Assembly (NCBI RefSeq): GCF_007741515.1
Contig: NZ_CP036263.1
Coordinates: 3,955,178-4,019,177 of the forward strand
DNA length: 64,000 bases
Direction of reading: 5' to 3'
Source of the DNA: Adhaeretor mobilis
GTDB lineage: Bacteria; Planctomycetota; Planctomycetia; Pirellulales; Lacipirellulaceae
Shown here piece by piece: positions 36,047 through 45,285 of the stretch. The first letter of the stretch is position 1. Each line of letters starts with the position of its first letter. The notes beneath the pieces were generated by a model. It did no database searches and was not told the origin of the DNA. It worked only from the letters and a program-made list of their open reading frames with translations. The position numbers and the translations under genes are program-made.

Positions 36047-37672
36047 ATGAGCGAATTGCACCACGAATGTGGCGTTGCGGCGATCTATCACTTAGGTACT
36101 CAGCAGCAAGACGGACCCGTCAGCGACCTTAGCCCTCCGCAGGGGCCGGCCGAGATCTCTCGGCTAATGCCGCGTATGTTGCTGGATATTCAAAATCGCG
36201 GGCAACTTTCGGCAGGTATGACGACTTACAATCCGGCTCGTCAGCAGTTGATCGATACCCATCGTAAGCTGGGCACGGTGAGCGAGGCGTTTAGGTTGAA
36301 TCACCGCGGCAAGTGCGAAAGCCTCATGCAACAGTATGCCGGCTGTGCGGCCATCGGTCACGTTCGCTACGCCACCTGCGGGAAAGAGGACGAGAGCTAC
36401 GCCCAGCCGTTCGAGCGCCATCACCTGCAGAAGCACAAATGGTTTAGCTTCGCTTTCAACGGACAATTGGCCAATTACGCTCAGCTGCGCGATAAGCTAC
36501 TCGCCGAAGATGATCATCACCTCGCGCGTGCGACGGATACAGAGATCATCATGCACGAGATCAGCCGCGAATTATCTGGTGATCGCCGTATGCCGCTGAT
36601 CGACGTGATGCGTCACTTGGCCACTCGTTTCGATGGAGCTTACAGTTTGGCGCTTCTCAACGCGCAAGGCCAGATGCTCATCGCTCGCGATCCACTGGGC
36701 GTGAAACCGATGTGCTACGCAATTGAGGGGTCGTTGCTGGCTGCTGCGAGTGAAAGCGTGGCGTTACTAAACCTTGGCTTTCAGGCGGAGTCGATCAAGT
36801 CGCTGGAGCCTGGCACAGCCATTGTAGTGAACGGGAATGAGAAGTCTGGCAAAGAAATAACCATCGAGCGATTCAGCGACAACCCACGTCGTGCGCATTG
36901 CTTTTTTGAGTGGATCTATTTTGCCAATGTCGCCAGTAACATGGACGGACGCAGTGTGTATTTGTCTCGCAAGGCACTTGGCGAGGAGCTCGCCTTGCTA
37001 GAAGACGTGCCCAGAGACGAGGACACCATCGTAGTACCCGTGCCGGACACCAGCAAAGCGGCGGCCGACGCGATGGCCTACAAGCTGGGGATACCGAGCA
37101 TCGAGGGGCTCATCCGCAATCGCTATTCGGGGCGGACCTTTATCGAGGGGGGGGCAAACCGCAAGGCGAAGGCCGCGATTAAATACACACCGCTCCCTGA
37201 GGTACTAGCCGGCAAACGCGTGCTATTGGTTGAAGACTCGATCGTACGCTCTACAACCATGCGAGTCCTCATTTCCAAGATCCGCGAAGTGGGCCGGGCC
37301 AAGGAAATCCACGTGCGCGTGGCCTGTCCGCCGATCACCGCCCCCTGCTTCTACGGCATCGACATGTCCACGATCAGCGAGCTTTTTGCGCCAGCCTTTC
37401 TACCCGTAGGGAATGATCATTTAGCCGAAGGAAAAGACCGCGAGGCGATGTTCGCGGAAATGGCTGAAGAACTGGGGGCAGATTCTGTTCGTTTCCTCCC
37501 CGTGGAATCAATTGCGCGAGCTATTGAGAAACCAGTGGACAGTCTTTGCCAAGCTTGCCTCACCGGGGAGTACCCCACGGCTTGGGGTCAAAAGCTGTAC
37601 GACATTGCTTTGACTGCTGAGAAATCGAGCGACGATGATTCAACACGCACTTATGAAGTAGCGACGACTTAA
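36047..37672 (+). CDS. purF: amidophosphoribosyltransferase (glutamine PRPP amidotransferase)
   Basis: 541 residues. First committed step of purine synthesis: PRPP plus glutamine gives 5-phosphoribosylamine. [10 protein letters not shown] places the catalytic Cys at position 8 behind a short propeptide to be removed, as in the B. subtilis type. GHVRYATCG and [10 protein letters not shown] belong to the Ntn glutaminase half. [13 protein letters not shown] is the PRPP-binding loop. Cys residues at [22 protein letters not shown] and [12 protein letters not shown] fit the [4Fe-4S] cluster ligands of that type. The glutaminase half has an insertion near residues 20-35. Start chosen because the Cys must be near the N-terminus. 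Confidence 0.95.
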   Translation: MSELHHECGVAAIYHLGTQQQDGPVSDLSPPQGPAEISRLMPRMLLDIQNRGQLSAGMTTYNPARQQLIDTHRKLGTVSEAFRLNHRGKCESLMQQYAGCAAIGHVRYATCGKEDESYAQPFERHHLQKHKWFSFAFNGQLANYAQLRDKLLAEDDHHLARATDTEIIMHEISRELSGDRRMPLIDVMRHLATRFDGAYSLALLNAQGQMLIARDPLGVKPMCYAIEGSLLAAASESVALLNLGFQAESIKSLEPGTAIVVNGNEKSGKEITIERFSDNPRRAHCFFEWIYFANVASNMDGRSVYLSRKALGEELALLEDVPRDEDTIVVPVPDTSKAAADAMAYKLGIPSIEGLIRNRYSGRTFIEGGANRKAKAAIKYTPLPEVLAGKRVLLVEDSIVRSTTMRVLISKIREVGRAKEIHVRVACPPITAPCFYGIDMSTISELFAPAFLPVGNDHLAEGKDREAMFAEMAEELGADSVRFLPVESIARAIEKPVDSLCQACLTGEYPTAWGQKLYDIALTAEKSSDDDSTRTYEVATT

Positions 37673-37688
37673 TCCCTTCTCCCGTTCT

Positions 37689-37762
37689 CCGGCGAGCCGT
37701 TGGCTCGCGGCTACTTTGCGAACCGAGAATTGAAGAATAGCCGCGGGCCAACGGCCCGCCGG
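37689..37762. repeat. inverted repeat between convergent purF and trmB
   Basis: Arms 37689-37713 (CCGGCGAGCCGTTGGCTCGC...) and 37738-37762 are complementary at 23 of 25 positions. Probably a REP-type element acting as a bidirectional transcript end. Confidence 0.85.
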
Positions 37763-37779
37763 TGCCCCTTCGCAAACGC

Positions 37780-38421
37780 CTACCTCTTCACGAACTCAGC
37801 CCGATAAACAGGCTCGTCATTGAGCCGCGTGCGTCGCTCGAAGTGCGTGCGATAGTCGAGATCGTGCTCTGCTGGTTTTTCGTTAACATCAACCGGCCCC
37901 TCCAGCGCTATCTTCTCCGCGATGAGTTCAAGTGTGGCGTCGAAATACCTCTGAACATCGGTCCAAAAGTGTAAACGCCCGTCGGGCAGCAGCGTGCGTA
38001 CAATATCGTTGAGAAACGCCTCGTTGAGTATGCGACGTTTGCGATGACGAGTTTTCCACCACGGATCGGGGAAGTAAACGTGCACCGCCGCCAGGGACGC
38101 ACTGGGGATGCACTCGCGAAACATGCGCAAGCCATCGCCATACACCGCCATGCCGTTCGTCCGACTCCCGCGAGCCAGCCGGGCGGCAGCGTGTAGGGCA
38201 TATTTTTGCCTCACCTCGACACCTAGGAAATTGTGCTCGGGGCACACCCCTGAGGCCGTCTGCAAGAAGAGCCCCTTGCCGCTGCCCATCTCTACTTCTA
38301 GGGGCTGCTCTTTGGCGAATAACTCAGCAGGGTTCCACGGTGCTGGCAGCTCCTCCACGGTACGGAAGTGCCCAGAGAGGTCGATCTTGGGATCAAGTTT
38401 TTTGAGCGCACGGCGACCCAT
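37780..38421 (-). CDS. trmB: tRNA (guanine-N7-)-methyltransferase
   Basis: 213 residues. PLEVEMGSGKGLFL is the SAM-binding motif I of TrmB, FLGVEVRQKYALHAAARLA follows, and VHVYFPDPWWKTRHRKRRI is the diagnostic FPDPWPKxRHxKRR motif. It methylates G46 in the variable loop of tRNAs. Length is typical. Convergent with purF, separated by an inverted repeat. Confidence 0.95.
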   Translation of the reverse strand: MGRRALKKLDPKIDLSGHFRTVEELPAPWNPAELFAKEQPLEVEMGSGKGLFLQTASGVCPEHNFLGVEVRQKYALHAAARLARGSRTNGMAVYGDGLRMFRECIPSASLAAVHVYFPDPWWKTRHRKRRILNEAFLNDIVRTLLPDGRLHFWTDVQRYFDATLELIAEKIALEGPVDVNEKPAEHDLDYRTHFERRTRLNDEPVYRAEFVKR

Positions 38422-38458
38422 GAATCAATACTCTTTTAATGTCGCAATACTTACTACA

Positions 38459-38518
38459 AGCCCGCAGCGCAAGCGAGTGAATTGAAAAACTCTGACTCGC
38501 TCGCTTGCGATTCGGGCT
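38459..38518. repeat. inverted repeat between trmB and the FabZ-like gene
   Basis: AGCCCGCAGCGCAAGCGAGTGA (38459-38480) pairs with 38497-38518 at 19 of 22 positions. A REP-like hairpin between two leftward genes. Confidence 0.8.
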
Positions 38519-38529
38519 GGTACCATTGA

Positions 38530-39027
38530 CTAGAGACTATCAACTGGCAGCGGGATTCCGCTCAGCTCACCGTCGCATTTGAGATCCGTACCCACGAAAC
38601 ACTGGAAGCGACAAGTGATCATGCGACCGCGACGCAACTTCAGTTTCTCGCACATCACGAGCAGGCGATCCCCTGGACGGACAAGTCCGCGAAACCGCAC
38701 CTTATCCAATCCGCCGAAGCCCACCATCACCGCGCCTAGCAAGTCGTGCCGCTGCGTGTGAAAGGAGCAAACTTGCGCCGCCGCTTCGCACATTACTACG
38801 CCGGGCATCAGAGGCATTCCGGGCATATGCCCAGCGACCCAAAATTCATTCGGCGTTAAATCGCGATAGCCGGCACAGATGCCGCGCTCCGGGTCATCGA
38901 CCACGATGGCCGAAAGCTGCTCCATGTCGCCGCGTTGCGGATTGTGCGAGCGAATCTCGTCGATATCAGCAACGATGGTTTCGTAGTCGATCTCAGCAGG
39001 ATCGAGAATTGCGTCACGAACTGGCAC
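38530..39027 (-). CDS. FabZ-like 3-hydroxyacyl-ACP dehydratase (hotdog fold)
   Basis: About 165 residues. GHMPGMPLMPGVVMCEAAAQV matches the hotdog signature GHFPGxPxxPGVLxxEAxAQ of FabZ, with the active-site His and Glu. The DKVRFRGLVRPGDRL strand follows as usual. FabZ dehydrates beta-hydroxyacyl-ACP in fatty acid synthesis; the N-terminal 40 residues and stand-alone position suggest a paralogue rather than the main FabZ. Start uncertain: GTG at 39027 (VPVRDAILDP) is used; the frame is open to a TTG at 39048. It lies 52 bases downstream of the bL37-like gene on the same strand. Confidence 0.85.
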   Translation of the reverse strand: MPVRDAILDPAEIDYETIVADIDEIRSHNPQRGDMEQLSAIVVDDPERGICAGYRDLTPNEFWVAGHMPGMPLMPGVVMCEAAAQVCSFHTQRHDLLGAVMVGFGGLDKVRFRGLVRPGDRLLVMCEKLKLRRGRMITCRFQCFVGTDLKCDGELSGIPLPVDSL

Positions 39028-39079
39028 TACCGAGAGAACTCCCAACAACTAAAACCGATTCTGCGGGGAAGGCAACGGC

Positions 39080-39178
39080 TCAGGTCTTCACCTTCTGGCG
39101 ACGACTCTTACGTGGGCGGCTGCAAGCTGGGCGCTTGCCGTGGTTCGCTTTTTTGACTTTTCGTCCTGGCTTAGCCAT
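39080..39178 (-). CDS. bL37-like small ribosomal protein, 32 residues
   Basis: ATG at 39178 to TGA at 39080-39082, preceded by a strong Shine-Dalgarno (AGAGGAGAG, GGAG eight bases before ATG). The product MAKPGRKVKK ANHGKRPACS... is extremely basic and shares the AK-x-GRK start and the KANHGKRP core with the 24-residue actinobacterial large-subunit protein bL37, as I recall it, plus a basic C-terminal extension (RPRKSRRQKVKT). Such a protein would lie buried in 23S rRNA. It is easily missed because of its length. The alternative, a random basic ORF, is unlikely given the ribosome-binding site and the core match. Confidence 0.75.
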   Translation of the reverse strand: MAKPGRKVKKANHGKRPACSRPRKSRRQKVKT

Positions 39179-39391
39179 GGGACACTCTCCTCTGGATATG
39201 GACTTAGTACTGAATTGGTCGCGTAAGTGTACCAGTTGAGACGTTCTGGGGAAAGCGGCGGTGAAGCTGGGTAGAGCCCCCCATTCATTTCAGCCCGACA
39301 GCCATCTCAGCGGCGGAGGAATCGGCCCGACCTCATAACCGACGCTGATTTCTCGGTCGCCGGCCCTTGGCTGAAATGACAAGACTTGCCT

Positions 39392-40390
39392 CTATTTCCC
39401 CTTCAAATCCCAGGCATCGAGCCATTCGATGGATATGGGGACCATCTTAAAACGCTTCTCCATGCGATCGTGCATGTCCGAAAGGTGCCCGGCACCGTAG
39501 AAAATGGCCAGTCGCTGCTTGCCTTCAGCCAGTTGCTTTTCCAAGACATCCAACGCGCGGATGTTTCGCTCCGTGATAATCGTCGAGCCATCAGGGCCAG
39601 CGAAGCCCATCATTACGGTTTCCATCCCTTCAAACTGCTTAGCCATGGCGATCTTCAGCTTGCGAGGCCGGTCTTTGGAGAAAAAAGCGGCAAATAGTTC
39701 GGCATCCGTCGACTGTCCTTGAGCCGCTTGCTGGCTTTGCTGCGCTAACGATGCACCCATCATTTTGGTGAACATGGTTAAAAAGCTCTCGTCGCGGCTC
39801 GCCATCTTTTGGCTGAATTCGGTGGGCGAAAAGTCGGCATGTACGAAATTCGGCTTCGTGTAATCGATCTGCTCCAGCTGATGCTCAACGAGCAGCATGT
39901 TCTTCATGCCATTTTGGACGGCACCCAGCGGGTGGGCACTGGAAGTGCCTCGCCCCTTCTGCACGACAGTTCCTTTGGGAGCCACCAACTCGTACAGCAC
40001 GCTATCGTACTCTTCAAATCGCTTGTTGAGGGCGTCGTAGTAGCTCTGATCCCCGATGTGGACTGCCCCAACCAAATCCACGAAGCGAGACGGCTTGGCA
40101 CCTTCCTTCTCGTCTGCAGGGATGTAACGCACGATGGCCGTCTGCATCGCTAGCGGCTTGCCAGCTTTGTCCTCTAGCAACCGGACCCACTGATCGCCCA
40201 GCTTAGGAGCCTCTTCGGAAGACTCAACCTTCGCCCCCGTGGCTTTCACCGCGGCCGGGGGCTGTGAATGAGCCTGCTTGGCAAACAGGCCTGTGGCAGC
40301 AAGCACCGCCACCAGTAATCGCACGGCCAGTCGAAAGGAAGCAAGACGCCTCAAGAGGTGGAAATAGTAGCTGCGGTTCTCTCTACCCAT
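39392..40390 (-). CDS. exported TraB/PrgY-like domain protein
   Basis: 332 residues with a signal peptide (hydrophobic RLLVAVLAATGLFA, cut near AHSQ). LVGAVHIGDQSYYDALNKRFEEYDSVLYELVAP near residue 105, TIITERN near 277 and LAIFYGAGHLSDM near 297 are the three conserved His/Glu/Arg-containing blocks of TraB/GumN-type proteins, which may be metal-dependent hydrolases. In planctomycetes they are common exported proteins of unknown function. It runs leftward, divergent from the BBP7 gene. Confidence 0.85.
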   Translation of the reverse strand: MGRENRSYYFHLLRRLASFRLAVRLLVAVLAATGLFAKQAHSQPPAAVKATGAKVESSEEAPKLGDQWVRLLEDKAGKPLAMQTAIVRYIPADEKEGAKPSRFVDLVGAVHIGDQSYYDALNKRFEEYDSVLYELVAPKGTVVQKGRGTSSAHPLGAVQNGMKNMLLVEHQLEQIDYTKPNFVHADFSPTEFSQKMASRDESFLTMFTKMMGASLAQQSQQAAQGQSTDAELFAAFFSKDRPRKLKIAMAKQFEGMETVMMGFAGPDGSTIITERNIRALDVLEKQLAEGKQRLAIFYGAGHLSDMHDRMEKRFKMVPISIEWLDAWDLKGK

Positions 40391-40819
40391 CAGATGGGGT
40401 CCTTCAAACGGGGGACATTGGTGACGCTAGCGAAAGTATATCTTCAGCAAGCACTGGGGACAAATCGATGTAGGGTCCTCTGTGCGGACCAATGGGACCC
40501 GCAAAAACATCGGAGTGCGGGCTCAATTTCTAGCGCGGAACCATTTGAACTCATCAGTCCCCACAGTTTGAACCAACTGGTCCGCTACTAGCCGCGTTTC
40601 AATAGTGCCCCCCCGAACAAGATGCTAGCACCCATCGAACATTAAAACCGTTAATTTCGTCAGAGTTTACCACTCTTTCTCAACCGGAGCTTCCGAAGGG
40701 GACGATACTACCGGCACAGATGATCTCTTTTTCCTTATGGAATCGTCCATCAGGGGAGCGGGAACCGACCATTGTTTCGCGGTGCAAAAGCCGCGTCCAC
40801 GAGGGGAAGCACGAATCTT
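40391..40819. other. divergent intergenic region with a repeat arm
   Basis: No gene is seen. It must contain promoters for the TraB-like and BBP7 genes. A single arm of the GTAGGGTCC repeat family lies at 40470-40491. A frame of the BBP7 gene is open back to 40772 but lacks a signal-like start there. Confidence 0.5.
40470..40491 (+). repeat. solo arm of the GTAGGGTCC palindromic repeat
   Basis: Matches the 22-bp arm reconstructed around the IS1182 insertion at 21 of 22 positions (T for G at the tenth base). GGGACCC follows, but no clear opposite arm. Confidence 0.75.
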
Positions 40820-42358
40820 ATGACTGCTCGAAACACTAATTTACTCTTGGCCACCACGCTCTTGTTGCTCTCCGCACGGACAGCCACAGCCCAAGTCGAA
40901 GACGGCTTTTGCGAACCTGCCTGCTACTCAGACGCGCAGTACTTCGCACCGGTCGACTTCGACTACGACTGCAACCCGATTCGCAAGGATTGCGGTTACA
41001 CCTTCTCCTACGATCGCATCGCGTGGTACGGAACGGGCGAACGGCATCCACTGGGGCTACAAGGGGGCCAAGCCGACGGTTCATTTAATCCGTTCCGAAT
41101 CTTCGAGACGGGCCAGCAAGTGGTGCCTATCGACCCGGCCGATCCGGATAGCGACTTGGTATTGATCCCGGGCACCGTCGTCGATATTCCTACCCCGTTC
41201 CGACCTAACGGAATCATGAATGCGGCCCCACGAGCAGAAATGGGTTATGGTCACCGCTACGAGCTGGGCTACTTCAGCGGCGATGCGGGTTGGTTGGTCG
41301 GGATACTCGATGGGCCTGATATCTTATCAGCTCAGGACTTTGGTTTCGGCTACACTCCCCAGGACAACACGAATGCAGGAGATTTGGGATTACCAAGCGA
41401 CATCCCCAACAATCCGAATAACCAATTGCTCAGCCCCTTCGGTTCGGTCCATATTGTATTCGAAGACCCGGACGACCTGATGCTGGGCTTCATCGACGTG
41501 TACGATGCCCTGAGCTTTGGTAACCAGCCTGGCAATATTCTCGCAGCTGATACGGACGGCGATGGTGTTCTCGACGGGGACGGTTTTGCCGACGACATCG
41601 ACAACGATGGCGTCCACGGTCCAGATGGCTTCGATTCAGAAGAACCCGGTGATGTCCCAGATAGTGTTGGCCCAGGCGTAGCTCCCGACTTCGACGATCT
41701 CGTACGCTTGCCGACGTCCTGGCAGTCGGTTCAGGTGCGGAACCGCACTCAAATCGATGGAATCGAGATCATGCGGACCCATCGGCTCAGTAATCGTCAC
41801 AAGATGGCCAAGAACCAGAACAGCTATATGCAACTTGGCTACGGTGTGCGTTACTACCAACTCGACGACAAATTCCGTGTCGATGGGCAGGGGGGTGTCA
41901 TGGGCGATAGTTTCTGGGACACCTCGATTGTGAACAACATTGTCGGGCCACAGGTTGCTCTGAACTACAAGGTCCAGAAGAAGCGATTTCTGTTCGACTT
42001 CAATGGTCGCTGTCTGCTCGGGTACAACATTCAGAACATGGATCAGACCGTCGGCATGGGCGAAGATCTGATCTACGCCCAGAACAACCACCCATTGAAC
42101 CTCCACCCCACCTATGCCAACCACGGCAAACAGGAAGAAGACTTCTCGCCGGTGGTAGAAATTAGGGCCAACGCCAGCTACCAAGTCACCGGGGCCATCG
42201 CCCTGCGACTCGGCTACACGGGCACCTTTGTGGACAACATCCGCCGGGCATCGCAACACGTTCGCTACCGCCTACCCGACATGGGTTTCCGAGAAGGCGC
42301 CGGCACGCAAGACATATTCATAAACGGTGTGAACGTGGGGGTCGAAGCGGTTTACTAG
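40820..42358 (+). CDS. BBP7-family outer-membrane beta-barrel protein
   Basis: 512 residues. The ATG at 40820 opens a signal peptide ending near ARTATAQ. The CGYTFSYDRIAWYGTGERHP stretch, the PRAEMGYGHRYELGYF block and the C-terminal alternating strands (LQLGYGVRYYQLDD, VALNYKVQKKRFLFDFNGRCLLGYN, AIALRLGYTGTFVDNIRRA, GVNVGVEAVY) fit the planctomycete BBP7 family of outer-membrane barrels. Between them (residues 250-310) is an Asp-rich DTDGDGVLDGDGFADDIDNDGV segment like thrombospondin type 3 calcium-binding repeats, probably a surface loop. A terminator follows the stop codon. Confidence 0.9.
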   Translation: MTARNTNLLLATTLLLLSARTATAQVEDGFCEPACYSDAQYFAPVDFDYDCNPIRKDCGYTFSYDRIAWYGTGERHPLGLQGGQADGSFNPFRIFETGQQVVPIDPADPDSDLVLIPGTVVDIPTPFRPNGIMNAAPRAEMGYGHRYELGYFSGDAGWLVGILDGPDILSAQDFGFGYTPQDNTNAGDLGLPSDIPNNPNNQLLSPFGSVHIVFEDPDDLMLGFIDVYDALSFGNQPGNILAADTDGDGVLDGDGFADDIDNDGVHGPDGFDSEEPGDVPDSVGPGVAPDFDDLVRLPTSWQSVQVRNRTQIDGIEIMRTHRLSNRHKMAKNQNSYMQLGYGVRYYQLDDKFRVDGQGGVMGDSFWDTSIVNNIVGPQVALNYKVQKKRFLFDFNGRCLLGYNIQNMDQTVGMGEDLIYAQNNHPLNLHPTYANHGKQEEDFSPVVEIRANASYQVTGAIALRLGYTGTFVDNIRRASQHVRYRLPDMGFREGAGTQDIFINGVNVGVEAVY

Positions 42359-42388
42359 GGGGTAGCGGTTATTAACACTCAATTGACG

Positions 42389-42423
42389 GGCCTCGTTCAA
42401 CTCAGTTGAGCGAGGCCATTTTT
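42389..42423 (+). terminator. intrinsic terminator of the BBP7 gene
   Basis: GGCCTCGTTCAAC and GTTGAGCGAGGCC form a 13-bp stem with one wobble and a 3-base loop, followed by ATTTTT. Confidence 0.9.
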
Positions 42424-42600
42424 CATTACCACTGAACGGTGTTCTATTCGAGAGAGCCAAAGGACAGTGCCCGAAGAATTGGCAAAATTGATATGCCGTG
42501 AACCAAAAGCTTCTGTTTCCCCAGTCGGCGATCTTTGCCCCGGTTGCCTAGCCTCACCTCTAGTTGATAATGGAAAAACCAAGGGGTCACCCTCGGAGCG

Positions 42601-44154
42601 TTGACATATACCCAAGCAGGAGCGGCTTTCAGGCCGGCCAGATTGAAGCCTAAGATTGACTACTTCTCAAGCGAATCGCTTCGTCACGATCTGAAGGGCA
42701 AGACCATCCGGGGGGGACTGGCCACGGGTATCGCCCAGGCGCTTCGCATTGTCATCGGGCTTGGTACCATTCCTGCGCTGGCCCGCTTACTGCAACCAGA
42801 GGACTTTGGCCTAGTCGCCATGGTAGGTTTCTTTACAAATTTCGGTGCAATGTTTGTCGACGCCGGATTGTCCAAGGCAACCGTTCAGCGCGAGGACATT
42901 ACTAAATCGCAAGTCAATACTCTGTTCTGGATCACCACGTCCCTTGCTATAAGTCTTGCCCTTGGGGTGGCTGCTATGTCACCGCTGATTGGCCGATTTT
43001 ATGGCGAACCTCGACTAGTCCCTATCACCCTCGCATTGACGATTTCATATCTTTTGAACGGGCTGACTGTACAATCACAAGCGCTACTCCGACGGGGTAT
43101 GCAGTTTAAGAGCCTTGCGTTTGCGGATGTATTTTCTCAGTTGATTGGTCAATCCGCAGGCATTGCCTGGGCATGGCGCTATTACCAGCAGCCGAATGAC
43201 TACTGGGCATTGGTACTGATTCCTTTGGTGATTGGTTCGGCGCGTTTGGTAATCATATGGATTGCCTGTGGATGGCTACCCTCGAAACCTGGTTACGACA
43301 AGACGGTCTGGCCTATGCTCTGGTATGGGCTTAATCTTAGCGGCGGCAACTTTACTAACTACTTCGCGCGTAACGGAGATACGGCGATCATAGGTTGGTA
43401 TTGGGGAGATACACCTTTAGGTTTTTATGAGCGTGCCTACAAACTGCTGCTTTACCCTCTGAACCTGATTAACGGTCCTCTGACAAGTATCGCCGTACCA
43501 GCACTGAGTCGACTGAAAACGAACCCTGCTGGGTACCGTAGATTTTTTCGTCGTGGTGTGCAGCTATCAACTAGCATTTTTATTCCACTTGTCATAGCTT
43601 CGTTCGTATTGGCTGAACCACTTGTGCTCACACTGCTCGGTTCTGGATGGGAAGAGTCGATCCCCATTTTCCTCGCCCTATGCCCAGCCGCGTTAGCTAC
43701 CGCGACAGCCCCATCCTCCACTTGGGTTTATCAGTCTTGGGGGCACACTGGCCTGTTTTTCAAGTTCGTCCTAGTAAACACCTTTTTTACTTTGCTAGGG
43801 TTTGTGATTGCCGTGCCATTCGGAACCTTTTGGGTTGCGGTAAGCTACTCCGTAGTTACTTGTGTTCTAAGAGTTCCCTACGTTTTCCTCTGTGTACGGC
43901 CAACTCCCTTGAAACCATCCGATCAATTCGGCCCAATGGTCATTCCAACCGTTGCTTCCATCGTTGCAGCTCTGGCGGTGTACTTAGCCCAAACGTGGTG
44001 GAGCGATTTTGAACTAAGTTTCGTGCAACTCATCGCAGGATCATCCGTATTCGGTGCCACCTACATGGGGAGTTTCGGAATCACCCCAGCGGGAAGAGAG
44101 TACCTACGCGAGATGATTTCGACCTTTCGCCCTAAAAAACGCACGCAAGCCTAG
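42601..44154 (+). CDS. polysaccharide flippase (Wzx/MOP-type lipopolysaccharide biosynthesis protein)
   Basis: 517 residues, strongly hydrophobic with 12-14 membrane segments. SLRHDLKGKTIRGGLATGIAQALR followed by LARLLQPEDFGLVAMVGFF is the usual N-terminus of the MOP-superfamily flippases (WzxC/RfbX type) that move lipid-linked glycan units across the inner membrane. It opens a cluster of exopolysaccharide genes that runs to 50115. It starts at TTG 42601 (GGAG close upstream); another TTG at 42643 is possible. Confidence 0.9.
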   Translation: MTYTQAGAAFRPARLKPKIDYFSSESLRHDLKGKTIRGGLATGIAQALRIVIGLGTIPALARLLQPEDFGLVAMVGFFTNFGAMFVDAGLSKATVQREDITKSQVNTLFWITTSLAISLALGVAAMSPLIGRFYGEPRLVPITLALTISYLLNGLTVQSQALLRRGMQFKSLAFADVFSQLIGQSAGIAWAWRYYQQPNDYWALVLIPLVIGSARLVIIWIACGWLPSKPGYDKTVWPMLWYGLNLSGGNFTNYFARNGDTAIIGWYWGDTPLGFYERAYKLLLYPLNLINGPLTSIAVPALSRLKTNPAGYRRFFRRGVQLSTSIFIPLVIASFVLAEPLVLTLLGSGWEESIPIFLALCPAALATATAPSSTWVYQSWGHTGLFFKFVLVNTFFTLLGFVIAVPFGTFWVAVSYSVVTCVLRVPYVFLCVRPTPLKPSDQFGPMVIPTVASIVAALAVYLAQTWWSDFELSFVQLIAGSSVFGATYMGSFGITPAGREYLREMISTFRPKKRTQA

Positions 44155-44214
44155 TACAATGCATCGTTTGTTTGCTCGCATCATGCCTAACCGCCACTCC
44201 AGATTGGGTCATCC

Positions 44215-45285
44215 ATGCTGAGTTCCGCCACTAAAAGCCTGAAACGATTCGTAAAGCCATGGTTTGCGAGTATCGACCTTCGACTAATGGCCCTCTGCGA
44301 GAAGTTCCCCTACTTGGCAAACATCTATTTCTGCCTCGATCGCAGCTTCGAAAGAGAGCACCATGCTGTGGTTGCCGGACGCCGACGCTATGAGAGGAGT
44401 ATACAAGGAGCCTCAACAGCAAGCCATGTTTATCGCTTGCGCCGGAACACCCACCGACTGGAGAAGGGCCTGATCTCGCGCCCGCTACGTGAAGTCTTTG
44501 CCTTGACATACCTTCAAGAAACCATTGAGTCCTTCGTCACACTCTACCAAGACCACCCTACCGAAGCTGACGATCCTCTCTTGCAGTGGTCCCGCTCAGT
44601 GCTTAGTGAATATTTCCGAGCTACTTCCCAGAGCAACGCACCGACGCTCGAAGAGTGCCGCCACAATTACGAACAACTCATCGAGCGTCTTCATCCGTCA
44701 ACGTGTGAGAAAAAACCTCAGCGCCGAGATACTACACCACTCTCAACGTCCATAGAAGATATGCAAAAGTTGGCGATCCGCCGCCGTAGTGTCCGCTGGT
44801 ACGATTCGACACCAGTGCCTCGCGATGTAATAGACAAGGCGGTCGAGGTCGCAGGCCTTTCGCCCAGCGCATGCAATCGACAGCCATTCAAGTTCCGCAT
44901 CTTTGACGATCCCAAGCTGGTCACCAAGTTGGCAAGCATCCCGATGGGCACACGCGGATTTAGCCACCAGTTCCCGGTCTTCATAGTCATAGTTGGTGAA
45001 CTCCACGCCTACCCATTTAGTCGCGACCGTCATGTAATCTATATAGACTCCTCGCTTGCCGCGATGGCCTTGGAATTCGCCCTCGAAGTGCAAGGCATAG
45101 CTACTTGCTCGATCAACTGGCCTGACATTCCTCACCTTGAAAAAAAAATTGCCGAGGCGCTCAATCTATCTCCCGATGAACGCGTGATTATGTGCATGTC
45201 TGCTGGCTACCCCGACCCCGAAGGGCTGGTTCCCTATTCTCAGAAGAAAACCTTAGACGAACTCCGGAGCTACAACCAGCAATGA
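44215..45285 (+). CDS. nitroreductase-family protein of the exopolysaccharide cluster
   Basis: 356 residues. The C-terminal half (from about 180) is a nitroreductase fold: RRRSVRWYDSTPVPRDVIDKAVEVAGLSPSACNRQPFKF is the FMN-binding start, and IDSSLAAMALEFALEVQGIATCSINWPD and MCMSAGYPDPEGLVPYSQKK follow. The N-terminal 170 residues are not part of the usual family; HVYRLRRNTHRLEKGLISRP is found in relatives sitting beside polysaccharide pyruvyl transferases. Its role in glycan assembly is unproven; it may reduce a sugar or a cofactor. Its stop overlaps the start of the next gene (ATGA). Confidence 0.88.
   Translation: MLSSATKSLKRFVKPWFASIDLRLMALCEKFPYLANIYFCLDRSFEREHHAVVAGRRRYERSIQGASTASHVYRLRRNTHRLEKGLISRPLREVFALTYLQETIESFVTLYQDHPTEADDPLLQWSRSVLSEYFRATSQSNAPTLEECRHNYEQLIERLHPSTCEKKPQRRDTTPLSTSIEDMQKLAIRRRSVRWYDSTPVPRDVIDKAVEVAGLSPSACNRQPFKFRIFDDPKLVTKLASIPMGTRGFSHQFPVFIVIVGELHAYPFSRDRHVIYIDSSLAAMALEFALEVQGIATCSINWPDIPHLEKKIAEALNLSPDERVIMCMSAGYPDPEGLVPYSQKKTLDELRSYNQQ

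Noticed and set aside
41636-42259. 207-codon ORF antisense to the BBP7 gene
   Set aside because: Shadow of a coding sequence with a signal peptide and barrel strands in the other frame.
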